Below are positions 1 through 8,788 of a stretch of DNA of 64,000 nt, piece after piece. Origin of the DNA: Noviherbaspirillum galbum (lineage in GTDB: Bacteria; Pseudomonadota; Gammaproteobacteria; Burkholderiales; Burkholderiaceae_D); NCBI RefSeq assembly GCF_010974945.1, contig NZ_JAAIVB010000036.1, forward strand, positions 45,748 through 109,747. Direction: 5' to 3'. How positions within the stretch are numbered: the first letter of the stretch is position 1; every line of letters starts with the position of its first letter. A program made the position numbers and the translations under genes. The notes under the pieces were generated by a model that was not told the DNA's origin, made no database searches, and saw only the letters and a list, made by a program, of their open reading frames with translations.

Positions 1-90
1 GCCATGCAACGTTGCAGGAAGGAAGGCGCCGGTTGCCGGTCCTCAGTGGCAAGTTCAGTGGCAATTTCAGTGACCGCCTCGGCGAGCGCG

Positions 91-1320
91 TCAGCGGCAG
101 CGCGCCACCGCCTCGGGCAGCCCTTCCGGACGCCCGATGTAGAAGCCCTGCACCGTCGAGACGCCGATGTCGAGGAGGGTGCGCAGTTCGGATAGCGTTT
201 CCACGCCCTCTGCCACGATCGAGGTGCCGGTCACCTCGGAAAAGCGCGAGAACGCGGCCGCCAGGGCCCGGCGCGCGCCGTCGCGGTCGATGTCGCGCGT
301 CAGGCTGATGTCGAGCTTGATGCGGTCGGGAGCGAGATTGAGGATGTGGCGGAAGCTGGCATAGCCGGCCCCGGCGTCATCCACCGCGATGCGCAGTCCG
401 CGTCGTCGAAAGGGAGCCATCAGCGTGGCCAGGCGGTCGTAGTGTTCGACGGCGGCATGCTCCGTGATCTCCAGCACCACGCGTTCGAGCACGCGGTCGC
501 TGAAGACCTCGTCGAGCGCGCCTTCGAGGATGTATTCCGGCGAGATGTTTGCCGAGACGAAGACGTCGGCGGGCAAGGCATCCAGGGCTGCCAGCCCGCG
601 CTGGATGGCGCGCTCCTCCAGTTCCCAGCCGAGTCCGGCCTCGCGCGCGTCGCTGAACCAGAGGTCCGGCGGGCGCTGCGCCTCGCCCTCGGAGCGCGAC
701 GGGAAGCGGGAGAGCGCCTCAAATCCGACGACGCGGTCCGACGGCACGTCATAGATCGGCTGGTACACCATCGACAGGCCATCCTCGTCGAGCACGGTAC
801 GAATGCGCTGCGCGATCTGGCGATGTCCCCGGTCGCGCTTCTGCTCCGATTCGATGAACTGCGCCGCGACGTCGGCGAACACCTTCATCATGTTGTGGTC
901 GCGCTGGTCGAGGGTCTGGTCGGCATGATGGCTGAAGCAGCAGAAGGTGCCGTACAGGCTGCCGTCCGAAAGCCGGATCGGCACGCTCAGGTGCGCGCCC
1001 ACCGGCAAGGAAAAGGTCACCGGCAGTTCGGCGGCGGCGGGGTAATCCTTGGCGTCCCGCATCAGTTGCGGCAGGCGGCCCTCGGCCACGCGCATGCAGT
1101 AGGTTTCCTCGAGCGGATCGCCGGCGCCGGCCTGGATCGGGTTGCCCGGGTCCGCCGGATCCACGTGCCGGAACACGCGCCGTCCCTCGAAGAATTCCGC
1201 CACGAAAGCGACATCCATTTCGAGGTGCTGGCGAATGGCCGAGAGCAACTGGGGAAGCGATGCGCCGGACGCGAAACCGTTGCCGGCAAGACTTTGTTTA
1301 AGAAGATCCGAAAGAGCCAT
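91..1320 (-). CDS. GAF-EAL domain protein, putative cyclic-di-GMP phosphodiesterase
   Basis: A 409-residue cytoplasmic signalling protein predicted to hydrolyse cyclic-di-GMP. Residues about 20-155 form a GAF-like sensor domain and residues about 165-405 an EAL domain. The EAL motif is at 201-203, with the metal and catalytic positions E284 (EITEH), D314-D315, K335, E371 (VAEGVET) and Q391 (QGFYIG). The loop that usually reads DDFGTG reads DDAGAG here. No membrane segment or signal peptide is visible. It is divergent from the downstream acetyltransferase gene across 291 bp and has no operon partner in the window. The activity is inferred from conserved residues; the GAF ligand is unknown. Confidence 0.87.
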   Translation of the reverse strand: MALSDLLKQSLAGNGFASGASLPQLLSAIRQHLEMDVAFVAEFFEGRRVFRHVDPADPGNPIQAGAGDPLEETYCMRVAEGRLPQLMRDAKDYPAAAELPVTFSLPVGAHLSVPIRLSDGSLYGTFCCFSHHADQTLDQRDHNMMKVFADVAAQFIESEQKRDRGHRQIAQRIRTVLDEDGLSMVYQPIYDVPSDRVVGFEALSRFPSRSEGEAQRPPDLWFSDAREAGLGWELEERAIQRGLAALDALPADVFVSANISPEYILEGALDEVFSDRVLERVVLEITEHAAVEHYDRLATLMAPFRRRGLRIAVDDAGAGYASFRHILNLAPDRIKLDISLTRDIDRDGARRALAAAFSRFSEVTGTSIVAEGVETLSELRTLLDIGVSTVQGFYIGRPEGLPEAVARCR

Positions 1321-1611
1321 GACCGAGATCGTCGTTGTGCTTTTTGTATGAAGGCAGGGCCTTCCAAAGGTTCAGTCCCGGGGACGAACATGCGCGCTTC
1401 GCAACCGCGTCTCTCCAATCATTAGCTGCCTCGCCGCAAATATTAGGGTTCGGGCGGATACAAGGCACGAACCCCGCCGCGCCGGCCGTCACTCACCGCC
1501 ATGTCCTCGTGATGCCGCCTTGCGCCGGGTTCCGGCCATCCCGCAAGCTGCGCGCCGGTCACGAGCCGCCAGCCACATCGACAGTCATCGTTCGCCTGTC
1601 CAGGACAGCCT

Positions 1612-2277
1612 ATGCAAGCCCCCTTCTTTCCCGAAATCGAAACGCCGCGCCTGCGCATCCGGCCCATGACGGCCCGCGACCTGCCGGCGCTGGTGCGCGT
1701 GAATGCCGATGACCAGGTCACCCGCTACCTGCCCTTCCCTTCCTGGCGCTCGATGCATGATGCGGAAGGCTGGATGGGCAGCATGCTCAGGCTGCAGGAG
1801 CAGGGAAACACCTTCTGCTTCGTCGTCGCCGAACGCGACGGCCGGGTGATCGGCAACTGCTTCCTTTTTCATCTCGAGCGCGACAATGCACGCGCCGAGA
1901 TCGGCTACGCCCTGGCAAGGGCCTACTGGGGAAGGGGTTACATGCGGGAAGCGATGACGGCCTTCATCGACCGCGCCTTCGGCGACTTGCGGCTGCGCCG
2001 CCTCGAAGCGGAGATCGACGTGCGCAACGCCAGTTCGGCGGGCCTGCTGGCACGCCTGGGCTTTCATCAGGAGGGTCTGCTGCGCGAACGCTGGAACCTG
2101 CGCGGCGAGGTCTCGGACGCCAGCCTGTACGGCCTGCTGCGGGGCGAATGGGAGGCGCGCCGCGACATACTGACAGCCACCACCACCGGGGCGGCCATGC
2201 AGCAATCGCGGCTGCGCCCGGCCGGAGCGCCGGTCAGGTGGCCAGCGCCTGATCCACGAGTTCGATCCAGTGCCTGA
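1612..2277 (+). CDS. GNAT family N-acetyltransferase, RimJ/RimL-like
   Basis: A 221-residue acetyl-CoA-dependent N-acetyltransferase of the RimJ/RimL type. The N-terminus reads ETPRLRIRPMTARDLPAL, typical of this subgroup. The acetyl-CoA-binding region is GYALARAYWGRGYMREAM, followed by EAEIDVRNASSAGLLARLGF. The ATG at 1612 is preceded by AGGACA as a ribosome-binding site. The last ~35 residues are low in family similarity, and the 3' end overlaps the convergent glcF by 44 bp. The substrate cannot be read from the sequence; it may be a protein N-terminus or a small amine. Confidence 0.85.
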   Translation: MQAPFFPEIETPRLRIRPMTARDLPALVRVNADDQVTRYLPFPSWRSMHDAEGWMGSMLRLQEQGNTFCFVVAERDGRVIGNCFLFHLERDNARAEIGYALARAYWGRGYMREAMTAFIDRAFGDLRLRRLEAEIDVRNASSAGLLARLGFHQEGLLRERWNLRGEVSDASLYGLLRGEWEARRDILTATTTGAAMQQSRLRPAGAPVRWPAPDPRVRSSA

Positions 2278-3460
2278 CCGCCGTGCCGGTGCCCGACTGC
2301 AGGTGGGTGATGCAGCCGATGTTGGCGGATACGATGACATCCGGCCGGGTCGCCTCAAGCTGGGCGAGCTTGCGGTCGCGCAGCGCATAGGCGATGTCGG
2401 GATGCAGCACCGAGTAGGTGCCCGCCGAGCCGCAGCAGAGGTGGCTTTCGGTGCATAGCTGCACGTCGACGCCGATGGCGCGCAATACGCCTTCGACCTT
2501 GCCGCGGATCTGCTGGCCGTGCTGCAGCGTGCACGGCGGATGGTAGCTGACGCGCTGCTTGATGCGGCCGGCCATGGTTTTCGCCAGCTCTGCCTCGAAT
2601 GCCGGCATGATCTCGCTGAGGTCCTTGGTGAGCGCGGAAATGTGCGCCGCCCGCTCGGCGTATTTCGGATCGTGCGCCAGCAGGTGGCCGTATTCCTTCA
2701 CCGTCACGCCGCAACCCGATGCGGTCATCACCACGGCTTCGACGCCGGCTTCCACGTAGGGCCACCAGGCATCGACGTTGCGCCGCATGTCGTCGAGCCC
2801 GCCTTCCTGGTCATTCATGTGGTAGCGGATCGCGCCGCAGCAGCCTTCCTTGGGCGCCACGATGAGCTGCACGCCGAGCGCGTCGAGCACGCGGGCGGTG
2901 GCGGCATTGATGTTGGGGGACATGGACGGCTGCACGCAGCCGTCGAGCAGGAGCATCTTGCGGGCATGCTGGCGCGCCGGCCAGGCGCCGGAGGGCTGCT
3001 TCGCCGGCACCTTGTTCTTCAGCACCGCCGGCAGCAGGCCGCGCAGCGACTGGCCGGTCTTCATCGCCGGCTTGAAGAGCCACTTGCGCGGCAGGGTTTC
3101 CTTGAGCGTGCTGCGCAGCATGCGGTCGGAGAATGAGCGCGGCACCTGGTCGTCCACGATCTTGCGGCCGATGTCCACCAGGCGGCCATAGCGCACGCCC
3201 GAGGGACAGGTGGTTTCGCAATTGCGGCAGGTCAGGCAGCGGTCGAGGTGCAGCTGCGTCTTTTGCGTGGCCGGCTTGCCTTCGAGCACCTGCTTCATGA
3301 GATAGATGCGGCCGCGCGGGCCGTCGAGCTCGTCGCCCAGCAGCTGGTAGGTCGGACAGGTGGCGGTGCAGAAGCCGCAGTGCACGCACTTGCGCAGGAT
3401 GGCATCGGCTTCCTTGCCTTCCGGCGTGTCCTTGATGAAGTCAGCGAGATTGGTTTGCAT
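2234..3460 (-). CDS. glcF: Glycolate oxidase iron-sulfur subunit GlcF
   Basis: The 408-residue iron-sulfur subunit of membrane-associated glycolate oxidase, which passes electrons from the flavin subunits towards the respiratory chain. Two ferredoxin-like 4Fe-4S motifs are near the N-terminus (CVHCGFCTATCP and CLTCRNCETTCP). Two CCG-type cysteine-rich motifs follow (GCCGAIRYH and LCCGSAGTYS). It is the last gene of glcD-glcE-glcF; its ATG directly abuts the glcE stop codon at 3461, suggesting translational coupling. Length and motif order are normal for the family. Confidence 0.96.
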   Translation of the reverse strand: MQTNLADFIKDTPEGKEADAILRKCVHCGFCTATCPTYQLLGDELDGPRGRIYLMKQVLEGKPATQKTQLHLDRCLTCRNCETTCPSGVRYGRLVDIGRKIVDDQVPRSFSDRMLRSTLKETLPRKWLFKPAMKTGQSLRGLLPAVLKNKVPAKQPSGAWPARQHARKMLLLDGCVQPSMSPNINAATARVLDALGVQLIVAPKEGCCGAIRYHMNDQEGGLDDMRRNVDAWWPYVEAGVEAVVMTASGCGVTVKEYGHLLAHDPKYAERAAHISALTKDLSEIMPAFEAELAKTMAGRIKQRVSYHPPCTLQHGQQIRGKVEGVLRAIGVDVQLCTESHLCCGSAGTYSVLHPDIAYALRDRKLAQLEATRPDVIVSANIGCITHLQSGTGTAVRHWIELVDQALAT

Positions 3461-4525
3461 TTAGAACTCGGCGTACATCCGTCCGGGATTGAAGATTCCC
3501 GCCGGATCGAAATTGGATTTGAGTCGTTGATGGATGGCGGCGACCGCCGGCGCGAGCGGATGGAACACGCCCGCCGACTTGTCGCCCTGGAACAGGGCGG
3601 CATGGCCATCGGCGCGGCGCGCGGCCTCGCGGACGGCCTGCGGGCCGGCGTCCGTGCGCAGCCAGCGCTGCGCCCCGCCCCACTCGATCAGCTGTTCGCC
3701 CGGCAGCCCCAGCGGCTTGGCGACCGGGGCCACCGAGACGCGCCACAGCGGCTGGCCGCCGGATTGCGCGTCGAGGAAGGCATTACGGTGGTCGCGCAGT
3801 TCCTCCCAGAACGCACCCGCCTCGGGCTCTTCCTCGCCGCCCATCTTTTGCAGGGCGCTCTGCACCGCCGCCTGGGCGCCGGAGAGGCGCACGATGAGCA
3901 CGCCGCCGAACCAGGCGGTGGCGGAAACCGGCAAGGGCTGGCCGCCCCAGCGGTTGAGCTGCTCGATGGCCTTGGCCTCGTCCATCTCGAAGCGCACCGT
4001 GGTTTCATGCAGCGGCCGCGGCAGGACCTTGATGGACAGGTCCAGCATCAGGCCAAGCGTGCCAAGCGAGCCGGCAAGCACGCGCGAGACGTCATAGCCG
4101 GCGACGTTCTTCATCACCTGGCCGCCGAAGCGCAGCAGCTCGCCGCGGCCGTCCATGAGCGTGACGCCGAGCACGAAGTCGCGCGCCGAGCCGACCGCGA
4201 GCCGGCGCGGGCCGGAGAGCCCGGCCGCCACCACGCCGCCGATGGTGGAAGCGGGGCCGAAGCGCGGCGGCTCGAAGGCCAGCATCTGGCGGTGTTCCGC
4301 GAGCGCGGCTTCGACTTCGGCCAGCGGCGTGCCGCAGCGGGCGGTAATGACCAGCTCGGTGGGATCGTAGGCAACGATGCCCTGGTAGGCACGGGTATCG
4401 AGCGTCTCGCCGCGCAGCTCCTGGCCATACCAGTCCTTGGTGCCGCCGCCGACGATGCGCAACGGCGTCCTGTCCGCCGAGGCGGCGAGGATGCGGGCGC
4501 GGAAATCCTGTACGACTTGTTCCAT
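3461..4525 (-). CDS. glcE: Glycolate oxidase FAD-binding subunit GlcE
   Basis: The 354-residue second flavin subunit of glycolate oxidase. A PCMH-type FAD-binding fold is recognisable from RCGTPLAEVEAALAEHRQML, followed by GPASTIGGVVAAGLSGPRR and GGQVMKNVAGYDVSRVLAGS. It lies between glcD (27 bp gap) and glcF (no gap), the standard gene order. The C-terminus ends FNPGRMY, matching the usual family ending. It is shorter than GlcD because it lacks the full C-terminal FAD-oxidase domain. Confidence 0.95.
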   Translation of the reverse strand: MEQVVQDFRARILAASADRTPLRIVGGGTKDWYGQELRGETLDTRAYQGIVAYDPTELVITARCGTPLAEVEAALAEHRQMLAFEPPRFGPASTIGGVVAAGLSGPRRLAVGSARDFVLGVTLMDGRGELLRFGGQVMKNVAGYDVSRVLAGSLGTLGLMLDLSIKVLPRPLHETTVRFEMDEAKAIEQLNRWGGQPLPVSATAWFGGVLIVRLSGAQAAVQSALQKMGGEEEPEAGAFWEELRDHRNAFLDAQSGGQPLWRVSVAPVAKPLGLPGEQLIEWGGAQRWLRTDAGPQAVREAARRADGHAALFQGDKSAGVFHPLAPAVAAIHQRLKSNFDPAGIFNPGRMYAEF

Positions 4526-4552
4526 GTTGTTGTTCTTTCTTCCCCTGGAAAA

Positions 4553-6043
4553 TCAGAAGCGCGGCAGGTCGGCGAACTTCATCTGGCCGTTCTTCACATG
4601 CATGCGGCCGAATTCGGCGCAGCGGTGCAAGGTCGGAATCGCCTTGTCCGGATTGAGCAGGAACGCGGTGTCGAAGGCGCGCTTGACGCCGCGGAAGCAG
4701 TCCAGCTCGGCCGCCGTGAACTGCACGCACATCGAGTTGATCTTTTCGATGCCGACGCCATGCTCGCCGGTGATGGTGCCGCCGACCTCGACGCAAAGTT
4801 CGAGGATGTCCGCGCCGAAGGCTTCGGCGCGCTCGAATTCGCCGGGCATGTTGGCATCGAACAGGATCAGCGGATGCAGGTTGCCGTCGCCGGCATGGAA
4901 CACGTTGGCGCAGCGCAGGCCGTATTTCTGTTCCATCTCGGTGATGCGCACCAGTACTTCGGCGAGGCGCTTGCGGGGGATGGTGCCGTCCATGCAGTAG
5001 TAGTCCGGCGAGATGCGGCCGGCGGCGGGGAAGGCATTCTTGCGGCCCGACCAGAAGCGCAGGCGCTCCAGGTCGTTCTGCGACACCGCGATGGCGGTCG
5101 CGCCCGATGACTTGAGCACCTCGCTCATGCGGGCGATTTCGTCCTCTACTTCTTCCGGAAGGCCGTCGGATTCGCACAGCAGGATGGCTTCGGCGTCGAT
5201 GTCGTAGCCCGCCTTCACGAAGGGCTCGACCATGCGCGAGGAAGTCTTGTCCATCATCTCGAGGCCGGCGGGGATGATGCCCGCGGCAATGACGTTCGCC
5301 ACGGCGTCGCCGCCCTTCACCACGTCGTCGAAGGAGGCCATGATCACGCGCGCGACCTGGGGCTTGGGCACCAGCTTGACGGTGACTTCGGTGACCACGC
5401 CGAGCATGCCTTCCGAGCCGATGAAGAGGGCCAGCAGGTCCAGGCCCGCCGCGTCGAGCGCGCCGCTGCCGAGTTCCACCACCTCGCCTTCGATGGTGAC
5501 CATGCGCACGCGCAGCACGTTGTGCACGGTGAGGCCGTACTTGAGGCAATGCACGCCGCCGGAATTTTCCGCGACGTTGCCGCCGATGGTGCAGGCGATC
5601 TGCGAGGATGGATCGGGCGCGTAGTACAGGTTGAGCGGCGCGGCGGCGTCGGAGATCGCCAGGTTGCGCACGCCGGGCTGCACGATGGCGGTGCGGCTAT
5701 AGGCATCGACCTGGAGGATCTTGTTCAGGCGCGCGGTCGACAGCACCACGCCATCGGCGATCGGCATCGCGCCGCCGGACAGGCCGGTGCCCGCGCCGCG
5801 CGGCACGATGGGCGCCTGCAGGTCGCGGCAGGTCTTGAGCACGGCGATGACCTGCTGCTCGTTCTGCGGCAGCACGACGACCATCGGCAACTGCCGGTAG
5901 GCGGCCAGGCCGTCGCACTCGTAGGGTCGGGTATCTTCCTCGTTGAACAGCACCGCGCCTTCGGGCAGCAGCGGACGCAGGGCGGCCACGACCTGGCGCT
6001 GGCGCTCGAGGGTGAAGGTGGGTACGTTGGCGGGAGCGTTCAT
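4553..6043 (-). CDS. glcD: Glycolate oxidase FAD-linked subunit GlcD
   Basis: The 496-residue catalytic subunit that oxidises glycolate to glyoxylate using FAD. The FAD-binding domain contains VPRGAGTGLSGGAMPIADG and IGGNVAENSGGVHCLKYG. The C-terminal FAD-oxidase domain contains NVFHAGDGNLHPLILFD and GEHGVGIEKINSMC. The frame stays open upstream, but the ATG at 6043 (MNAPAN) has a GAGGAA ribosome-binding site 6 nt away, and the upstream extension reads through a palindromic repeat, so 6043 is chosen. It is the first gene of glcDEF, with a LysR regulator gene upstream on the same strand. Confidence 0.95.
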   Translation of the reverse strand: MNAPANVPTFTLERQRQVVAALRPLLPEGAVLFNEEDTRPYECDGLAAYRQLPMVVVLPQNEQQVIAVLKTCRDLQAPIVPRGAGTGLSGGAMPIADGVVLSTARLNKILQVDAYSRTAIVQPGVRNLAISDAAAPLNLYYAPDPSSQIACTIGGNVAENSGGVHCLKYGLTVHNVLRVRMVTIEGEVVELGSGALDAAGLDLLALFIGSEGMLGVVTEVTVKLVPKPQVARVIMASFDDVVKGGDAVANVIAAGIIPAGLEMMDKTSSRMVEPFVKAGYDIDAEAILLCESDGLPEEVEDEIARMSEVLKSSGATAIAVSQNDLERLRFWSGRKNAFPAAGRISPDYYCMDGTIPRKRLAEVLVRITEMEQKYGLRCANVFHAGDGNLHPLILFDANMPGEFERAEAFGADILELCVEVGGTITGEHGVGIEKINSMCVQFTAAELDCFRGVKRAFDTAFLLNPDKAIPTLHRCAEFGRMHVKNGQMKFADLPRF

Positions 6044-6061
6044 GGCGGTTCCTCGGTGTTT

Positions 6062-6170
6062 CGAACGTATTGCCGTTTGCTGAACCCAGCGCTCGCCGCC
6101 GTCATTCCCGCGCAGGCGGGAATGACGGCGGTTGCGCATGATCTGTTGAAAACTAACGGCAATACGTTCG
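6062..6170. repeat. Nested inverted-repeat element around a REP-like palindrome
   Basis: Perfect 16-bp inverted repeats at 6062-6077 (CGAACGTATTGCCGTT) and 6155-6170 enclose a perfect 16-bp-arm palindrome at 6096-6131. The palindrome core, GTCATTCCCGCGCAGGCGGG, is of the dispersed REP/dRS3-like type common in beta- and gammaproteobacteria. The 109-bp unit lies between lysR and glcD, mostly in the untranslated leader of glcD. It could be a small non-autonomous element or a structured RNA. Confidence 0.75.
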
Positions 6171-6284
6171 TGGTTCTTCCTGGTTTGACAGGCTTACCGC
6201 CCAAGTGTATCCAAAAACACACGCGCAAATCCGCCCGCCGGGCCTGAAAAGCTTGGCACGGGCGCATGAAATCTTTTCACGGGG

Positions 6285-7175
6285 CTAGATCGACCGGAAC
6301 GTCGATTTCAGCCAGGCAAGGAAATGCTCGACTTCCGGCCGCGAGGTCTCGGCTTGCTCGTAAACAACGTAATAGGCATGGGGCGGCGTCTTGAGCTGGA
6401 TGTCCGGGAACAGCTGCACGACTTCGCCGGACGCCAGCATCGCCTGCACGAAGTGCTGGCGCGTGAGGGCGACGCCATGGCCCTGGCGCACCGCTTCCAG
6501 CAGCAGCCCGAGATCGTCCACCCGCAGGCCGGCGGAGGGCTCGGCCCAGTCGAGGCCGGCCACTTCGAACCAGGGCTGCCACGGTTCGAGCGCAGAGCGC
6601 AGCAAGGCCGCCTTGCGCAGGTCGGCCAGGGTATCGATGCCGCCGATGCGTTCCAGGTAGGTACGGCTTGCCACGGCGAAGGTTGGCTCCTCGAACAGCT
6701 TTTCCGTCACGAGGTCAGGGTACTTGCCTGCACCGAAGCGGACTTCGAGGTCGCTCTCCGACAGGCTGAGGTCGTACAGCGGCACCGACAGGAAGATCTC
6801 CACCGCGACATCGGGATGCAGGGCGCCGAATTCCGCCAGCCGTGGCAGGAGCAGGTAGCGGGCGAAGGTCGGCGGTACCGTGATCTTGATGCGCGGCTGG
6901 GCGGCGGCGCTGCGATGCGGCAGGGGAAAGTCACTGAGGGCGCGCAGCGCGGCCCGGACCACGTCGAGGTAGCGGCGTCCGAATTCCGACAGGCTGACCG
7001 TGCGGCCGTCGCGCAGGAACAGGCGTTCGCCGACGAACTCTTCGAGCAGGCGGATGCGGTGGGACAGCGCGGAAGGAGTGATGCACAGCTCGTCGGCGGC
7101 CAGCGCGAAGGAGCCATGGCGCGCGGCCGCCTCGAAGGCGGAGAGCGCATGGACGGGCGGAAGTCGGATTGCCAT
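6285..7175 (-). CDS. LysR-family transcriptional regulator, GcvA-like
   Basis: A 296-residue LysR-type regulator. Residues 1-62 form the winged helix-turn-helix (LSAFEAAARHGSFALAADEL, then CITPSALSHRIRLLEEFVG). The rest is the effector-binding domain (PRIKITVPPTFARYLLLPRL). The N-terminal wording resembles the GcvA/AmpR subgroup. It lies 35 bp downstream of an FAD oxidase gene and upstream of glcDEF, all on one strand. Control of either 2-hydroxyacid oxidase set is a plausible inference from position; the effector is unknown. Confidence 0.9.
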   Translation of the reverse strand: MAIRLPPVHALSAFEAAARHGSFALAADELCITPSALSHRIRLLEEFVGERLFLRDGRTVSLSEFGRRYLDVVRAALRALSDFPLPHRSAAAQPRIKITVPPTFARYLLLPRLAEFGALHPDVAVEIFLSVPLYDLSLSESDLEVRFGAGKYPDLVTEKLFEEPTFAVASRTYLERIGGIDTLADLRKAALLRSALEPWQPWFEVAGLDWAEPSAGLRVDDLGLLLEAVRQGHGVALTRQHFVQAMLASGEVVQLFPDIQLKTPPHAYYVVYEQAETSRPEVEHFLAWLKSTFRSI

Positions 7176-7210
7176 TGAATGAGTCGTTGCCTGGTCGTTG
7201 TCTTCCAGCG

Positions 7211-8620
7211 TTACCAGCGGATGATCTTGCCGGGATTCATGATGTTTTTCGGATCGAAGGCATGCTTGAGGACGCGCATGGTCTCGATGGCTTCCTCGCC
7301 ATGCTCCTGGATCAGGAAATCCATCTTGTGCATGCCCACGCCGTGCTCGCCGGTGCAGGTGCCGTCCATGGAGATCGCGCGCGCGACCATGCGGGCATTG
7401 ACCGCCTCGGCCTTGGCCACGTCGGCCGGGTCATGCGGATCGACCAGCATCAGCACGTGGAAATTGCCGTCGCCCACGTGGCCGATGATGGAATGGATGA
7501 TGCCGCTCTTTTCGCAATCCGCCTTGGTGTCGAGGATGCATTCCGCGAGGCGCGAGATCGGCACGCAGCAGTCGGTGGAAATGGCGCGCGCGCCGTGGCG
7601 CATCTGCAGCATCGCGAAGTAGGCGTTGTGCCGCGCCTGCCAGAGGCGGGTCCGGTCTTCCTGGCGGGTCGCCCACTCGAAGCCGATGGCGTTGAACTCG
7701 GCGGCGATTTCCTGCACCGTCTGCGCCTGCTCCTGCACGCCGGCATCGCTGCCATGGAACTCGAACAGCAGCAAGGTCTTTTCGGGCAGGGAAAGCTTGT
7801 CGTGGGCATTGATGGCGCGCACGCTGTTTTCGTCGAGAAACTCGACGCGCGCCACGGGAACGCCGAGCTGTATGGTGCGGATGACGGTATTGACCGCCTC
7901 TTCGGCCGTCGGGAAGGAGCAGATCGCCGCCGATACCGCCTCGGGCTGTGGATAGAGCTTGACCGTGACCTCGGTGATGATGCCAAGCGTGCCTTCGCTG
8001 CCGACGAAGACGCGCGTCAGGTCGTAGCCGGCGGAGGACTTCTTGGCGCGTGTGCCGGTCTTGATGATGCGGCCGTCGGAGGTCACCACGGTCAGCGCCA
8101 GCGTGTTTTCGCGCATGGTGCCGTAGCGCACGGCATTGGTGCCCGAGGCGCGGGTGGCGGCCATGCCGCCGAGCGATGCATCGGCGCCGGGATCGATGGG
8201 AAAGAACAGGCCGGTGTCGCGGATTTCCTGGTTGAGCTGCTTGCGCGTCACGCCGGCCTGCACCGTGGCGGTCAGGTCTTCGGGATGCACCGCGAGCACC
8301 TGGTTCATCTGCGACAGGTCGATGGTGATGCCGCCGCGCAGCGCGAGGATGTGCCCTTCGAGCGAGGTGCCGGTGCCATAGGGGATGACCGGCACGTCAT
8401 AGGCGTGGCACAGCTTGACGGCCTCGGCGACTTCCTCGGTGGTCTGGGCGAACACCACCGCATCCGGGAGCATGGGGTCGTAGGAAGATTCGTCACGGCC
8501 GTGATGTTCGCGCATCGCGTGCGAGGTGGTGAAACGGTCTTCGAACAGGGAAGCCAGGGCCTGGAGCAAGGCGTCGGGCACGGGCTTCTTCAGGGCGGCG
8601 GGATGAACGGGCTGGTTCAT
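7211..8620 (-). CDS. FAD-binding oxidase, D-lactate dehydrogenase/GlcD-like
   Basis: A 469-residue flavoprotein of the GlcD/DLD family, predicted to oxidise a D-2-hydroxyacid such as D-lactate or glycolate. The FAD-binding part has VIPYGTGTSLEGHILALRGG and GGMAATRASGTNAVRYGTM. The C-terminal domain has HVGDGNFHVLMLVDPHD and GEHGVGMHKMDFL. Two ATGs lie 12 bp apart; GGAGAC sits correctly for the inner one at 8620 (MNQPVH) and overlaps the outer one, so 8620 is chosen. It has no GlcE or GlcF partner next to it, which favours the single-subunit DLD type. The substrate is not determinable here. Confidence 0.9.
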   Translation of the reverse strand: MNQPVHPAALKKPVPDALLQALASLFEDRFTTSHAMREHHGRDESSYDPMLPDAVVFAQTTEEVAEAVKLCHAYDVPVIPYGTGTSLEGHILALRGGITIDLSQMNQVLAVHPEDLTATVQAGVTRKQLNQEIRDTGLFFPIDPGADASLGGMAATRASGTNAVRYGTMRENTLALTVVTSDGRIIKTGTRAKKSSAGYDLTRVFVGSEGTLGIITEVTVKLYPQPEAVSAAICSFPTAEEAVNTVIRTIQLGVPVARVEFLDENSVRAINAHDKLSLPEKTLLLFEFHGSDAGVQEQAQTVQEIAAEFNAIGFEWATRQEDRTRLWQARHNAYFAMLQMRHGARAISTDCCVPISRLAECILDTKADCEKSGIIHSIIGHVGDGNFHVLMLVDPHDPADVAKAEAVNARMVARAISMDGTCTGEHGVGMHKMDFLIQEHGEEAIETMRVLKHAFDPKNIMNPGKIIRW

Positions 8621-8788
8621 GGCTGTCTCCATGTGGTTTGCTCGATTGTACTCCGCAACCCCGGCCGCAGGGCACCGCGCCGCCCTTGCGGAACCGCATC
8701 CCGATCAAGGCGACGGCCCGGGTTTTATCGTATGCTGGCGCTCTTTCCGGACTTGCGTCCGGTTCCGCACCTGCTTACGAGGCCAAAC

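Noticed and set aside
3248..5110. A 620-codon plus-strand frame over glcE and glcD
   Set aside because: It is antisense to two well-supported glycolate oxidase genes.
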